Positions 1-9,434 of a stretch of DNA of 64,000 bases are shown here, piece after piece. How positions within the stretch are numbered: position 1 is the first letter of the stretch; every line of letters starts with the position of its first letter. This DNA comes from an uncultured Pseudomonadales bacterium. Its GTDB lineage: Bacteria > Pseudomonadota > Gammaproteobacteria > Pseudomonadales > Azotimanducaceae. The stretch spans positions 3,775,617 to 3,839,616 of the forward strand of contig OX638346.1 of assembly GCA_951813515.1 (NCBI GenBank), written 5' to 3'. The translations under genes were made by a program, and so were the position numbers. Under the pieces are notes generated by a model. It had not been told where the DNA came from, did not search any database, and saw only the letters and a program-made list of their open reading frames with translations.

Positions 1-123
1 TTTGCGGCGTGGTGCGCCGAGGTATGCCAGAAGTACGGCTACGGCGCGGAGCAAAGCGGTATCGGCGATGCGCACCCGGATTTCGGCACACCGACACAGA
101 TGGCGATCTTCAAGCGGGCCTGA
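1..123 (+). CDS. C-terminal end of a Hen1-like SAM-dependent methyltransferase (partial)
   Basis: Only the last 40 codons lie in the window; the reading frame is open from base 1 and ends in TGA at 121-123. The last residues, GTPTQMAIFKR, with the preceding KYGYGAEQSG, resemble my memory of the C-terminus of bacterial Hen1-type class I methyltransferases, which 2'-O-methylate the 3' end of RNA. The SAM-binding core would lie upstream of the window, so the assignment rests on a short tail. Another class I methyltransferase is possible. It converges on aroC with a 40-base gap. Confidence 0.4.
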   Translation, partial: FAAWCAEVCQKYGYGAEQSGIGDAHPDFGTPTQMAIFKRA

Positions 124-142
124 TCGCCTCCAGCTACTTCAA

Positions 143-159
143 TCCGGATTCAGTCCGGA
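143..159. other. Short inverted repeat between convergent genes
   Basis: TCCGGA, a 5-base spacer and TCCGGA again lie between the stop codons of the methyltransferase fragment and aroC. The arms can pair as a 6-bp stem. No T-run follows on either strand, so this is at best a weak terminator or chance. Confidence 0.2.
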
Positions 160-163
160 GTCC

Positions 164-1237
164 CTATTCCCGACTGACCGAAGCGTTCTGGGCGCGGTCC
201 CGCAGCAGGTGGTCCATGAGAACCAACGCCACCATCGCTTCGGCGATCGGGGTCGCGCGCAGACCCACGCACGGGTCGTGGCGCCCGGTCGTCACCACCT
301 CCACTTCGTTACCCGACGTATCGACGCTCCGGCCGGGGATAGCAAGGCTCGATGTCGGCTTGAGGGCGATGCTGACCACGATGTCCTGACCGGACGAGAT
401 GCCGCCAAGCACGCCGCCGGCATCGTTCTTGAGGAAACCGGTGCCACGGATCTCGTCGCGATGTTCGCTGCCGCGCTGACGCACGACATCGAACCCGGCG
501 CCGAACTCGACACCCTTGACCGCGTTGATCCCCATCAATGCGCCCGCGAGCTCGGCGTCGAGCTTGCCGAATACAGGTTCCCCAAGGCCGACCGGAGGGT
601 TCGATGCGACCACGTTGATCCGCGCCCCGATGGAGTCCCCCGCGGCGCGCAACTCGTCTATCAAGGCAGCGATGTCGTCGACGATATCCGGGTCCGGACA
701 GAAGAACGGATTCCCGGCGATGGCGTCCCAGTCGAGCCTGCGCGGCGCGATGTCGCCGATGCCGGCCAGGTATCCCCGAACCGACACGCCATGTTCCTCG
801 GAAAGGTACTTGCGCGCTATGGCGCCGGCGGCGACCCGCATCGTGGTTTCCCGGGCGGAAGCGCGTCCGCCGCCCCGGTAGTCGCGGATGCCGTATTTCT
901 TGAGGTAGGTGTAATCCGCATGCGCCGGTCGAAGCTGGTCCTTGATGGCGCTGTAGTCGCGCGAGCGCTGATCCACGTTCTCTATGACCAGCCCGATCGG
1001 CGTCCCCGTGGTCACGCCCTCGAACACGCCGGACAGTATCTTGACCTGGTCGGGCTCCTGTCGCTGCGTGGTGTATTTCGATTGTCCCGGGCGGCGGCGA
1101 TCCAGGTCGACCTGCAGGTCGGCCTCGGACAGCGCGAGGCCCGGCGGACAGCCGTCCACGACGGCGCCCATGGCGATGCCATGGCTCTCGCCGAAGGTCG
1201 TCAGCGTAAATGCCTGTCCGAAGGTGTTGCCGGGCAT
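164..1237 (-). CDS. aroC: Chorismate synthase
   Basis: The enzyme converts 5-enolpyruvylshikimate 3-phosphate to chorismate, the last common step to aromatic amino acids, folate and quinones, using reduced FMN. The 357-residue protein has the normal family length. Visible signatures are FGESHG (15-20, with the conserved His19), RRRPGQS (47-53), RPAHADYT with the second conserved His (106), and DYRGGGRASARETT (119-132). The start is the ATG giving MPGNTFGQAF, the typical N-terminus. It follows prmB on the same strand with a 34-base gap, the same neighbour arrangement as in Escherichia coli. A long reading frame on the opposite strand is a shadow of this gene. Confidence 0.98.
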   Translation of the reverse strand: MPGNTFGQAFTLTTFGESHGIAMGAVVDGCPPGLALSEADLQVDLDRRRPGQSKYTTQRQEPDQVKILSGVFEGVTTGTPIGLVIENVDQRSRDYSAIKDQLRPAHADYTYLKKYGIRDYRGGGRASARETTMRVAAGAIARKYLSEEHGVSVRGYLAGIGDIAPRRLDWDAIAGNPFFCPDPDIVDDIAALIDELRAAGDSIGARINVVASNPPVGLGEPVFGKLDAELAGALMGINAVKGVEFGAGFDVVRQRGSEHRDEIRGTGFLKNDAGGVLGGISSGQDIVVSIALKPTSSLAIPGRSVDTSGNEVEVVTTGRHDPCVGLRATPIAEAMVALVLMDHLLRDRAQNASVSRE

Positions 1238-1271
1238 GGGGGTCGACGCTATCCGGGGATTCCCGCAAGTA

Positions 1272-2147
1272 TCAAGAGTCGCTTTCTGGTTGACAAGTCA
1301 GGGCCGCGGCGTCGAGCACGAATATGCCGAACCCGCCATCGGACAGGCGCGCCGCTCCAGGGATCTCCGGCCACACGAAAGGCAGGTCGGGAAACGCGGC
1401 GCCGAGAGCCGCCGAGGTATTGCCCGCTTCGCCGACCAGCAGGCCATCGGCGCGCAGCCAGGCGCCGACTGACGCCAGCAGGCGACGCCAGCAGTCGAGG
1501 CCGTCCGCGCCCGCCTCCAGTCCGCGCCGGGGCTCGTGCGCGAACTCGGCGGGCAGGGCCAGGAACTCATGCTCGGGAACGTAGGGTGGATTGGCCAGCA
1601 CGAGATCGAACACCTCGCCATCGAGCCCTTCGAACAGGTCGCACTGTCGCGCTTCGACCCGACCGGCCAGGGCAAATCGCTCGATGTTGATCCGGGCGTT
1701 GGCCACCGCCGCCGCATCGACATCGGCAAGCACGATGCGCGCGCCGGGAAACCGGAGCCCTGTCGCAATGCCGAGACAGCCCGTACCGCAACACATGTCG
1801 AGCACCGATTCCGGCGGCCGCTTGAGCCATGGAAGAAAGTCGCACCGGATGAGGTCCTGCATGGGTGACCGCGGGATCATTACGCCCGGCTGGACGGCGA
1901 ACCAGCGGTCCGCGAACCACGCCTCGCCCGTGAGGTACGCCGAGGGCACGCGCCGAACAATCCGTTGCTCGAGAAGGCAGTCAAGTACGGCGCGCGTTGT
2001 CTCCGCTAGCGGATGATTCTCAAGATATCCCAGCACGAGCAGCTCCGCTTCGTTGCGGGGATTCGCCCCGCCATGACCGAAGGTTAGCGGTCCTGCTGCC
2101 AGGCGGTCCGCGCACGCCTCGATCAGCGCATCGACGCTCTCACTCAC
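1272..2147 (-). CDS. prmB: Ribosomal protein uL3 glutamine N5-methyltransferase
   Basis: PrmB methylates a glutamine of ribosomal protein L3 using SAM. I start it at the GTG at 2147, giving VSESVDALIE. An ATG at 2225 would add 26 residues that lie inside the upstream gene and do not look like the family. From the GTG the protein is 291 residues. It shows the SAM-binding motif DMCCGTGCLG (about 117-126), the catalytic NPPY (186-189) and the IPRSP stretch (91-95) that separates PrmB from its relative PrmC. The start overlaps the stop of the DUF4892 gene as GTGAGTGA, so the two are probably translationally coupled. aroC follows. Confidence 0.93.
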   Translation of the reverse strand: MSESVDALIEACADRLAAGPLTFGHGGANPRNEAELLVLGYLENHPLAETTRAVLDCLLEQRIVRRVPSAYLTGEAWFADRWFAVQPGVMIPRSPMQDLIRCDFLPWLKRPPESVLDMCCGTGCLGIATGLRFPGARIVLADVDAAAVANARINIERFALAGRVEARQCDLFEGLDGEVFDLVLANPPYVPEHEFLALPAEFAHEPRRGLEAGADGLDCWRRLLASVGAWLRADGLLVGEAGNTSAALGAAFPDLPFVWPEIPGAARLSDGGFGIFVLDAAALTCQPESDS

Positions 2148-3057
2148 TGCGCAGGCGATACGGCAACACCAGTTCCACGCGGGCTTTTGCCAGACCTTCC
2201 CGCGGCCCCAGCGGTCCCAGTCCATGCGCCTCGGCAGCGACGCCGGCGACGCGCTGCAGGACTTCCGCCGCCGTCGCGGCGCAGCGCTCCGACGCCCGCT
2301 TCAACTCATCCACCGACGCCGATCCATACAGGTGGCACACGACATGAATGGTCTCGCGACCGAATGTTCCCAGGGTTGCGGCGACCGCCTCGATATCCGA
2401 GATGTCTTCTTCGGTCAGCGCGCCCACAGCGTCCGGAACGACGCCATCGATGACAGCGGAGCCGGTTCGCGCCAGGGTTTCCGCCAGGGTGCGATTGGTA
2501 TCGAAAACGACTTCGTCATCCGGGACGACGATTTCGACGTGGGCATACAGGCGTCGATTGCCGCGCTGCACGGCATACACCGCCACCAGCTTCGCGACGC
2601 CATCGATGGTCACCGGCGCAGCCAGGTATGCCTGGCTGCGGGGCGGGGCGACCAGGAATCGAATGCCGAAGACGTCGTGCGCCCAGATGGTGCTGCGGCC
2701 GCAGTCCGGCCCTTCGCATGCGAACACGATGCCGGATCCAGCCGCCTTCAGGATCTCCCGGTAGTGGTCCACTATAGCGTCGAGTTGCTCGCCATCCGGG
2801 ATGCGATAGGTCACGCGCTGCAACGGCCCCGAAACTCGCGCGCCTTCTATGCGCAGGTCCTGGCGAATCTTGTCCACCGGGGCCGTGACGAACCGATACG
2901 GCAGGGATTCGGCGACTTCCTCGTATTGCACGATGTAGGAGCGCGGAAAGCGGTCGAGGCCAGCGGGGTCTCGAGCACCGGGAACATCCTGCGCAGCCAA
3001 CGGCGACGCCGCGGCGACGAGCGCCAACCCAAACCATTTCAACGTTCGTAACTCCAC
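2140..3057 (-). CDS. DUF4892 domain secreted or outer-membrane-associated protein
   Basis: The 305-residue protein starts with a clear signal peptide (positively charged start, hydrophobic stretch to about residue 22, cleavage after PLAAQ). It continues with DVPGARDPAGLDRFPRSYIV, which I recognise as the start of the DUF4892 family, a gammaproteobacterial envelope protein of unknown function. The C-terminal half (after about 185) resembles an OmpA-like fold in outline, but I cannot place a peptidoglycan-binding motif with confidence. Its first 19 bases overlap the end of gpsA and its stop overlaps the start of prmB, so gpsA, this gene, prmB and aroC are likely one transcript. No function beyond envelope location is supported. 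Confidence 0.75.
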   Translation of the reverse strand: MELRTLKWFGLALVAAASPLAAQDVPGARDPAGLDRFPRSYIVQYEEVAESLPYRFVTAPVDKIRQDLRIEGARVSGPLQRVTYRIPDGEQLDAIVDHYREILKAAGSGIVFACEGPDCGRSTIWAHDVFGIRFLVAPPRSQAYLAAPVTIDGVAKLVAVYAVQRGNRRLYAHVEIVVPDDEVVFDTNRTLAETLARTGSAVIDGVVPDAVGALTEEDISDIEAVAATLGTFGRETIHVVCHLYGSASVDELKRASERCAATAAEVLQRVAGVAAEAHGLGPLGPREGLAKARVELVLPYRLRSE

Positions 3058-4064
3058 GTCTGCGGCGCAGCGAACTCGACGTCAGCCACGGCCTCGCCGG
3101 TCATGAGCCCGGCGATGACGGCGGCGATGTCCGCGCCATTGAACAACACGTCGTTCAGCCCTTCCATCAGGGGCATGTGGACATCCAGTTCCCTGCTCTT
3201 TTTCCGCACCACCGCGAGCGTGTTGACACCCTCCGCCAGCTTGCCGAGTTGGTTCATGGCCTGGTCCAGCGAATTGCCGCTGGCGACGCGATAACCCAGT
3301 TGAAAGTTCCGGCTCAAGGGCGAAGTGCAGGTGACGACGAGGTCACCGACCCCCGCCAGGCCGAGAAAAGTGAATGGATTGGCGCCGAGAGAAACCGCAA
3401 AGCGGCTCATTTCGGCCAGGCTGCGGGTGATGAGCATGCCCACCGTGTTCTGCCCGACCTCCAGCGCCGCAGCCATGCCGCAAACGATGGCATAGATGTT
3501 CTTGAGCGCACCGCCCAACTCGACGCCATAGACATCGGCGCTGGAATAGACCCGGAACTCGGCACTGCGAAGCACGATCTGCACCGCGCGACGCAACGCT
3601 TCGCTGCTGCTCGCCACAACGGTCCCGGCGTACTGACCGCTCGCCATTTCTTCGGCGAGGTTCGGACCGCTGATGACCCCCGTCGCACACTGCGGCAACA
3701 GTTCGTCGAGGATCTGGCTCATGAGGTGAAAGCCTTCGGCCTCTACGCCCTTGGTGCCGCTGACAACGAACGCCCCCGGCTGCACGTGGGGGGCGACTTC
3801 CCGCGTCACCTCCCTGAACGAAGCGCTGGGAACGGTCAGGAACACGATGTCGCTTGCACCGACGGCGACCGCCATGTCGCAGGTCGGGTCCACATGGCCT
3901 TCCAGTGGAAATCCCTTCAGATAACGCCTGTTCTCGCCGTAGGTGCGCATGTCGGCCAACTGTTCGGGATCGCGCATCCAGAGGTGAGTGCGATGGCCGT
4001 TTTTCGCGATGATGTTCGCAATGGCCGTACCGAAGTTCCCGGCGCCGACGACAGCCGCTCGCAT
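3039..4064 (-). CDS. gpsA: Glycerol-3-phosphate dehydrogenase (NAD(P)+)
   Basis: GpsA reduces dihydroxyacetone phosphate to sn-glycerol 3-phosphate, the backbone for phospholipids, in the cytoplasm. I chose the ATG at 4064 because the family begins just before the Rossmann motif, seen here as VVGAGNFGTA (5-14). An ATG at 4133 would add 23 atypical residues. The resulting 341 residues match the family. Further landmarks are SGPNLAEEMASG (nucleotide and substrate region), GGALKNIYAI with the catalytic lysine, and GLAGVGDLVVTCTS. It heads a minus-strand run that overlaps the DUF4892 gene by 19 bases. Confidence 0.96.
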   Translation of the reverse strand: MRAAVVGAGNFGTAIANIIAKNGHRTHLWMRDPEQLADMRTYGENRRYLKGFPLEGHVDPTCDMAVAVGASDIVFLTVPSASFREVTREVAPHVQPGAFVVSGTKGVEAEGFHLMSQILDELLPQCATGVISGPNLAEEMASGQYAGTVVASSSEALRRAVQIVLRSAEFRVYSSADVYGVELGGALKNIYAIVCGMAAALEVGQNTVGMLITRSLAEMSRFAVSLGANPFTFLGLAGVGDLVVTCTSPLSRNFQLGYRVASGNSLDQAMNQLGKLAEGVNTLAVVRKKSRELDVHMPLMEGLNDVLFNGADIAAVIAGLMTGEAVADVEFAAPQTWSYER

Positions 4065-4133
4065 ATCGATGTTCTCATCCCTGAGGCGGGCTATGTTAGC
4101 AAACGCCCACCGTAACTCGGTTTCGGCCGGCAT

Positions 4134-4266
4134 AACCTAGGGAGGGAGTTGCCGTAACTTAAATTAATTTGGAAGATAGTTTATTTAATCGACTGTTTTT
4201 GTTCGTCATTTATCAAAGACTTCTTTTCAAAACAGCAAAAGGCCGTCGCGCGGGCCAGCCGGGGCT
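4134..4266. other. AT-rich intergenic region between htpG and gpsA
   Basis: This 133-base stretch is much richer in A and T than the genes around it (for example TTAAATTAATTT near 4158-4169). It lies just upstream of gpsA and downstream of htpG on the minus strand, so it should hold the gpsA promoter. A GGCC...GGCC pair at about 4241-4256 is followed on the minus strand by TTTTGCTGTTTT, a possible weak htpG terminator. I cannot fix individual promoter boxes. Confidence 0.4.
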
Positions 4267-6126
4267 TCACGCGAGCAGTTCCAGCAGCAGGGAATTCACC
4301 CGGCGAACATAGTCACCCGGGTCGCTCAGCGACTGGCCCTCGGCAAGACTGGCCTGGTCGAACAGGACCTTCACCAGGTCGCCAAAACGGTCCTCGTCAG
4401 CCTCGCTGTCCAGTTTCAGCACCAGCGGATGATCAGGATTGAATTCGAAATGCGGCTTCGAGTCGGGCACCGACTGACCGCTGGCTTCCATCAGCCGCCG
4501 CATCTGCGCGCCGATGTCGTGTTCGCCGAGAACCAGGCATGCCGGCGAGTCGGTCAGTCGTGTCGAGCGGCGCACGCTCTCGACGCGACTCTCCAGCACA
4601 TCCTTGATGCGTTTGGCCAAGGCGTCTTCGTCTGACTCGTCCTCGGGCTTGCCCTCGCCATCGAGGTCCAGTTCTCCCCGCGTGACATCCTGCAGCGCCT
4701 TGCCGTCGAACTCGTTGACGAATGTCATGAACCACTCGTCGATCCGTTCGGTCAGGAGCAGCACCTCGATGCCCCGCTGCCTGAACACTTCGAGGTGCGG
4801 ACTCTGCCTCGCCGCCGAAAGGTTGTCGGCGATGAGGTAGTAGATCCGATCCTGACCCTCCTGCATGCGGGCGACGTAGTCGGAAAACGAAGTGCGCTGC
4901 TCCTCGCCATCCTGTTCGGTGGAAGAGAAGCGCAAGAGCTTCATGATCGATTCACGATTGGCGAAGTCCTCGGCGATCCCCTCCTTCAGGACCTGGCCGA
5001 ACTCGTCCCAGAACGCATCGTAGTCATCGCCTTTCAGTCTTGACAGGGTATCGAGCACGCGCTTGGCGAGGGCGTTGCGGATCGTGGCAACGGCAGGGTC
5101 CTCCTGCAGGATCTCGCGCGATACGTTGAGCGGCAGATCGTTGGAGTCGACGATGCCCCGAACGAAGCGCAGGTAAAGCGGCAGGAACTGTTCCGCATCA
5201 TCCATGATGAACACGCGCTGCACATAGAGCTTCACCCCGCGCGGAGACTCCCGGTTCCACAAGTCGAACGGCGCGCGACGGGGAACGAATACGAGGCTCG
5301 TGTATTCGAGCCGGCCCTCCACCCTGTTGTGGCTCCAGGCCAGGGGGTCTTCGAAGTCGTGGGAGACGTGCTTGTAGAGCTCCTTGTATTCGTCGTCCTT
5401 GATCTCGCTTCGCGAACGCGTCCACAGCGCGGTGGCGGAATTGATCACCTCCTCCGCTGCGGCTTCGGCGTCCTCTGCGTCTTCGCCCTCGCCGTCGCTG
5501 TCCGCGGGCATCACCACGGGCACACCTATGTGGTCCGAGTACTTGCGCACGACGGTCTTGAGGCGGAACGATTCCGCGAACTCCTGTGCGTCGGGTTTGA
5601 GGTGCAATACGACGCGAGTCCCTCGATCCGCCTCGGCCGCCTCGATGGTGAACTCGTCCTCCCCTTTCGACTTCCAGCACGTCCCCTCGTCGGTTCCGGC
5701 CTTGCGGGTGACCACCTCCACTTCGTCGGCGACCATGAACGCACTGTAGAACCCGACCCCGAACTGGCCGATAAGCTGCGCGTCCTGGCGCTGATCTCCC
5801 GTGAGCCGCTCGAAGAACTCCGCCGTGCCGGACTTCGCGATGGTTCCGAGTTGCTCCGTCACCTCGGCGCGGGTCATGCCGATGCCGTTGTCGGCAATGG
5901 CAAGGGTCTTGGCATCGGCGTCGAACTCAATGCGTATCCTGAACTCCGGATCGTCGGCTATGAGCGTGTCGTCCGTCAGGGACTCGAAACGCAGTTTGTC
6001 GATGGCGTCCGATGCGTTGGAAATGAGTTCGCGCAGGAAAATCTCCCTGTTGGAATACAGGGAGTGGATCATCAGGTGCAGCAATTGCCTCGCTTCAGTC
6101 TGAAATCCGCGTGTCTCGATGGTCAT
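4267..6126 (-). CDS. htpG: Molecular chaperone HtpG (Hsp90 family)
   Basis: HtpG is the cytoplasmic bacterial Hsp90, an ATP-driven dimeric chaperone for late folding and stress. The start is taken at the ATG at 6126 (MTIETRGFQT), which fits the family; an upstream ATG at 6228 would add 34 arginine-rich residues without homology. The product is 619 residues, close to the usual length of about 620-640. The GHKL ATPase domain shows NREIFLRELISNASDA (26-41), ADNGIGM and GQFGVGFYSAFMVAD. The middle domain has the LPLNVSREILQ arginine finger loop, and the C-terminal dimerisation domain is complete. No ordinary heat-shock promoter is recognisable upstream. Confidence 0.98.
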   Translation of the reverse strand: MTIETRGFQTEARQLLHLMIHSLYSNREIFLRELISNASDAIDKLRFESLTDDTLIADDPEFRIRIEFDADAKTLAIADNGIGMTRAEVTEQLGTIAKSGTAEFFERLTGDQRQDAQLIGQFGVGFYSAFMVADEVEVVTRKAGTDEGTCWKSKGEDEFTIEAAEADRGTRVVLHLKPDAQEFAESFRLKTVVRKYSDHIGVPVVMPADSDGEGEDAEDAEAAAEEVINSATALWTRSRSEIKDDEYKELYKHVSHDFEDPLAWSHNRVEGRLEYTSLVFVPRRAPFDLWNRESPRGVKLYVQRVFIMDDAEQFLPLYLRFVRGIVDSNDLPLNVSREILQEDPAVATIRNALAKRVLDTLSRLKGDDYDAFWDEFGQVLKEGIAEDFANRESIMKLLRFSSTEQDGEEQRTSFSDYVARMQEGQDRIYYLIADNLSAARQSPHLEVFRQRGIEVLLLTERIDEWFMTFVNEFDGKALQDVTRGELDLDGEGKPEDESDEDALAKRIKDVLESRVESVRRSTRLTDSPACLVLGEHDIGAQMRRLMEASGQSVPDSKPHFEFNPDHPLVLKLDSEADEDRFGDLVKVLFDQASLAEGQSLSDPGDYVRRVNSLLLELLA

Positions 6127-6303
6127 GGGTCTGCCGCCTGGTGCGTGCCGACGTGTCTCTTGCTTGTGCCGGGAAGGTCTCGAGGACCCTGACACCTGAG
6201 CTTCGCCCGCGCGCCGACCCGAAGGCAAAACTCAAGATACCGGCCTATGGCGAGCCTATATGGGTTCGACACGGCTTTTTTCAATCCGCACCTGGAGCGG
6301 GTG

Positions 6304-7187
6304 CTAGGCGTTCGCGCCGGCCCAACCAGTGACTTCCGCCAACGCTGCGCCGATTTCCGCGAGACTCCGGACCGTCCGCACGCCGGCCGCTTCGAGTGCG
6401 GAAAGCTTTTCTTCCGCCGTACCTTTGCCGCCCGCGATGATGGCGCCCGCATGGCCCATGCGCTTGCCCGGCGGCGCGGTAACCCCGGCGATATAGGCAA
6501 CCACGGGTTTCGTGACATGGGCGCCGATGTAGTCGGCCGCTTCCTCCTCTGCCGTGCCGCCGATCTCGCCGACCATGACGATGGCTTCCGTACCGGCGTC
6601 CGATTGAAACATCTCGAGGATGTCGACAAAGCTGCTGGCCGGGATCGGATCGCCGCCGATGCCGACGCAGGTGGACTGGCCGAAACCCATGTCGGTGGTC
6701 TGCTTGACCGCCTCGTAGGTCAGCGTACCCGAGCGCGAGACGATTCCGACGCGCCCCGGCACGTGTATGTCCGCAGGCATGATGCCGATCTTGCAGGCGC
6801 CGGGCGTAATGACCCCGGGACAGTTCGGACCGATGAGGCGCGTATCCGTCAGATCCAGCCGCGCCTTCACGGCAAGCATGTCGAGGGTTGGAATGCCTTC
6901 GGTGATGCAGACGATGAGTTCGATGCCAGCGTTGAGCGCTTCCAGGATCGAGTCCTTGCAGAACGGGGCCGGGACGTAGATCACCGATGCGGTGGCAGCG
7001 GTCGCCTCCACGGCTTCGCGCACGGTATCGAATACCGGCAGACCGAGATGTTGGCTGTCCCCCTTGCCGGGCGTGACTCCGCCCACCAGGCGAGTGCCGT
7101 AGTCGATGGCATGCTGGCTATGCAGTGTCCCCTGGGAACCCGTGAAGCCCTGGCAAATCACACGCGTGTCGGCATCGACGAGTATGC

Positions 7188-7191
<4 letters not shown>
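6304..7191 (-). CDS. sucD: Succinyl-CoA synthetase alpha subunit
   Basis: SucD with SucC converts succinyl-CoA, ADP or GDP and phosphate to succinate, CoA and NTP in the TCA cycle. The 295-residue protein has the CoA-binding GFTGSQGT (15-22) and the loop PNCPGVI. The active-site histidine that is phosphorylated lies in GHAGAIIAGG (His247). Its start overlaps the end of sucC by four bases, the usual coupled sucCD arrangement. The 2-oxoglutarate dehydrogenase genes that often precede sucCD are not here. Confidence 0.98.
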
Positions 7192-8357
<1,166 letters not shown>

Positions 8358-8538
8358 GCTCGCCTCAAGATCCAAGCACTTTTGCGAATTCCAAGAGAGA
8401 GGCCGGGGAAACAGCCAATGCCGTGCCTACTATAGCCAGCGCGACGCTCAAGGGGTAGGGGAACGGGGTTCCCAACGGGTCAACGCCCCCGGCGTATTGC
8501 CGAAATGCAGCGAGTCTGTCAATCTCGCCGTTGTTCGC

Positions 8539-9003
8539 ATGTTCACCAGGGGTAATCGATTGGAAGCCGACATCGATGCGCTGCGCGCAGCCTTCCTCAA
8601 CCGTGAATTCGACGAAGCGACCTTCACGATCGAAGGCAACAGCTTCGCCGAATACGCCCGCACATGCGGTGAGCTCGACGCGCGCTTCACCGACCCGACC
8701 GACCCCAACTTTCAGGCGCCACCGACATTCGTGTCGACGCTGGTCGGTGGACTGGCGCTGCCGCCGGACTTCCCGAAGCTCAGCGGCGTCACCATGGATG
8801 CCGGCAAAGGTGTCGAGTGGAAGGCCCCGATACGCGACGGCGCGACGTTGACGGGCAAGTCCCACCTGCACGACATCTTCGAAAAGACCGGGCGTTCCGG
8901 ACGCATGGTGTTTCTCGTCCGACGCATGGAGTTGTATGACGAGAACGGCACCCATGTCGCGAACGCCGACACCCGCACCGTGATCCGGGAGCCCTCCTCG
9001 TGA
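8539..9003 (+). CDS. MaoC-type N-terminal (FAS1-like dehydratase) hot-dog domain protein
   Basis: The 154-residue protein matches the N-terminal half-domain of MaoC-like hydratases. It has FAEYARTCGELDARFTDPTD near the start, then PPTFVSTLVGGLALPPDF, and near the end GRSGRMVFLVRRMELYDENG. Such proteins usually pair with a second hot-dog subunit to hydrate enoyl-CoA thioesters; the non-catalytic half mainly shapes the substrate pocket. The next gene overlaps its stop as GTGA and supplies the other half, so a heterodimer is inferred. The start is the ATG at 8539; a TTG at 8497 extends it by 14 residues and is less likely. The substrate is unknown. Confidence 0.75.
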   Translation: MFTRGNRLEADIDALRAAFLNREFDEATFTIEGNSFAEYARTCGELDARFTDPTDPNFQAPPTFVSTLVGGLALPPDFPKLSGVTMDAGKGVEWKAPIRDGATLTGKSHLHDIFEKTGRSGRMVFLVRRMELYDENGTHVANADTRTVIREPSS

Positions 9004-9422
9004 GCGCGCCCGTTGCCACGATCGACGATGTCGAGTTCGGCGTCGAACTGCCCACATTCTCGCCCGACACGAGTATCGACAACATCAAGCGGTTCGGCCA
9101 GCATGTCGGTTGGGGCGGACCGCGGTTCACGGATCACGAGGCGGCGCGCAAGGAGGGCTTTCCCGGAGCGCTCGTTCCCGGAGTCATGAGCCAGGGGTTT
9201 CTCGGGGCAATGATCCACCGCTGGGCGCCGAAGGCGGAAATCGTCGTCATCGACACGGTGTTCCGCGCTCCCGTGCTCGCCGACACGCCGCACTCCATCG
9301 CTGGAGTGGTGACCGATGTCGACGAGGAAGCGGGAACCGTCGAGATAGACATCACTATCGCCAACGCAGCACGGGAAACACGCGTATTCGGAACTGCGAC
9401 AGTGCGCTTGCCGATCGAATAG
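9000..9422 (+). CDS. MaoC-like dehydratase, probable catalytic hot-dog subunit
   Basis: The 140-residue protein starts at a GTG that overlaps the stop of the previous gene (GTGA). The segment FTDHEAARKEGFPGALVPG (about 42-60) sits where hydratase-2 enzymes carry their Asp/His active-site motif and pocket glycine. The classical D-x-N-x-x-H spacing is not clean here: a His-Val-Gly-Trp-Gly-Gly run precedes the motif. The enzyme is therefore either a diverged enoyl-CoA hydratase or a related acyl dehydratase. It probably forms a heterodimer with the preceding protein. A role in fatty-acid or aromatic-acid CoA catabolism is possible but not shown by neighbours. Confidence 0.7.
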   Translation: MSAPVATIDDVEFGVELPTFSPDTSIDNIKRFGQHVGWGGPRFTDHEAARKEGFPGALVPGVMSQGFLGAMIHRWAPKAEIVVIDTVFRAPVLADTPHSIAGVVTDVDEEAGTVEIDITIANAARETRVFGTATVRLPIE

Positions 9423-9434
9423 CTCCCCACGTCG

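Noticed and set aside
2..1690. 562-codon plus-strand open frame over aroC and prmB
   Set aside because: It is antisense to two clearly homologous genes and its translation has no family features; high GC makes such frames common.
6231..6236. CTTGAG on the minus strand upstream of htpG as a heat-shock -35 box
   Set aside because: No CCCCAT-like -10 box lies at the needed distance.
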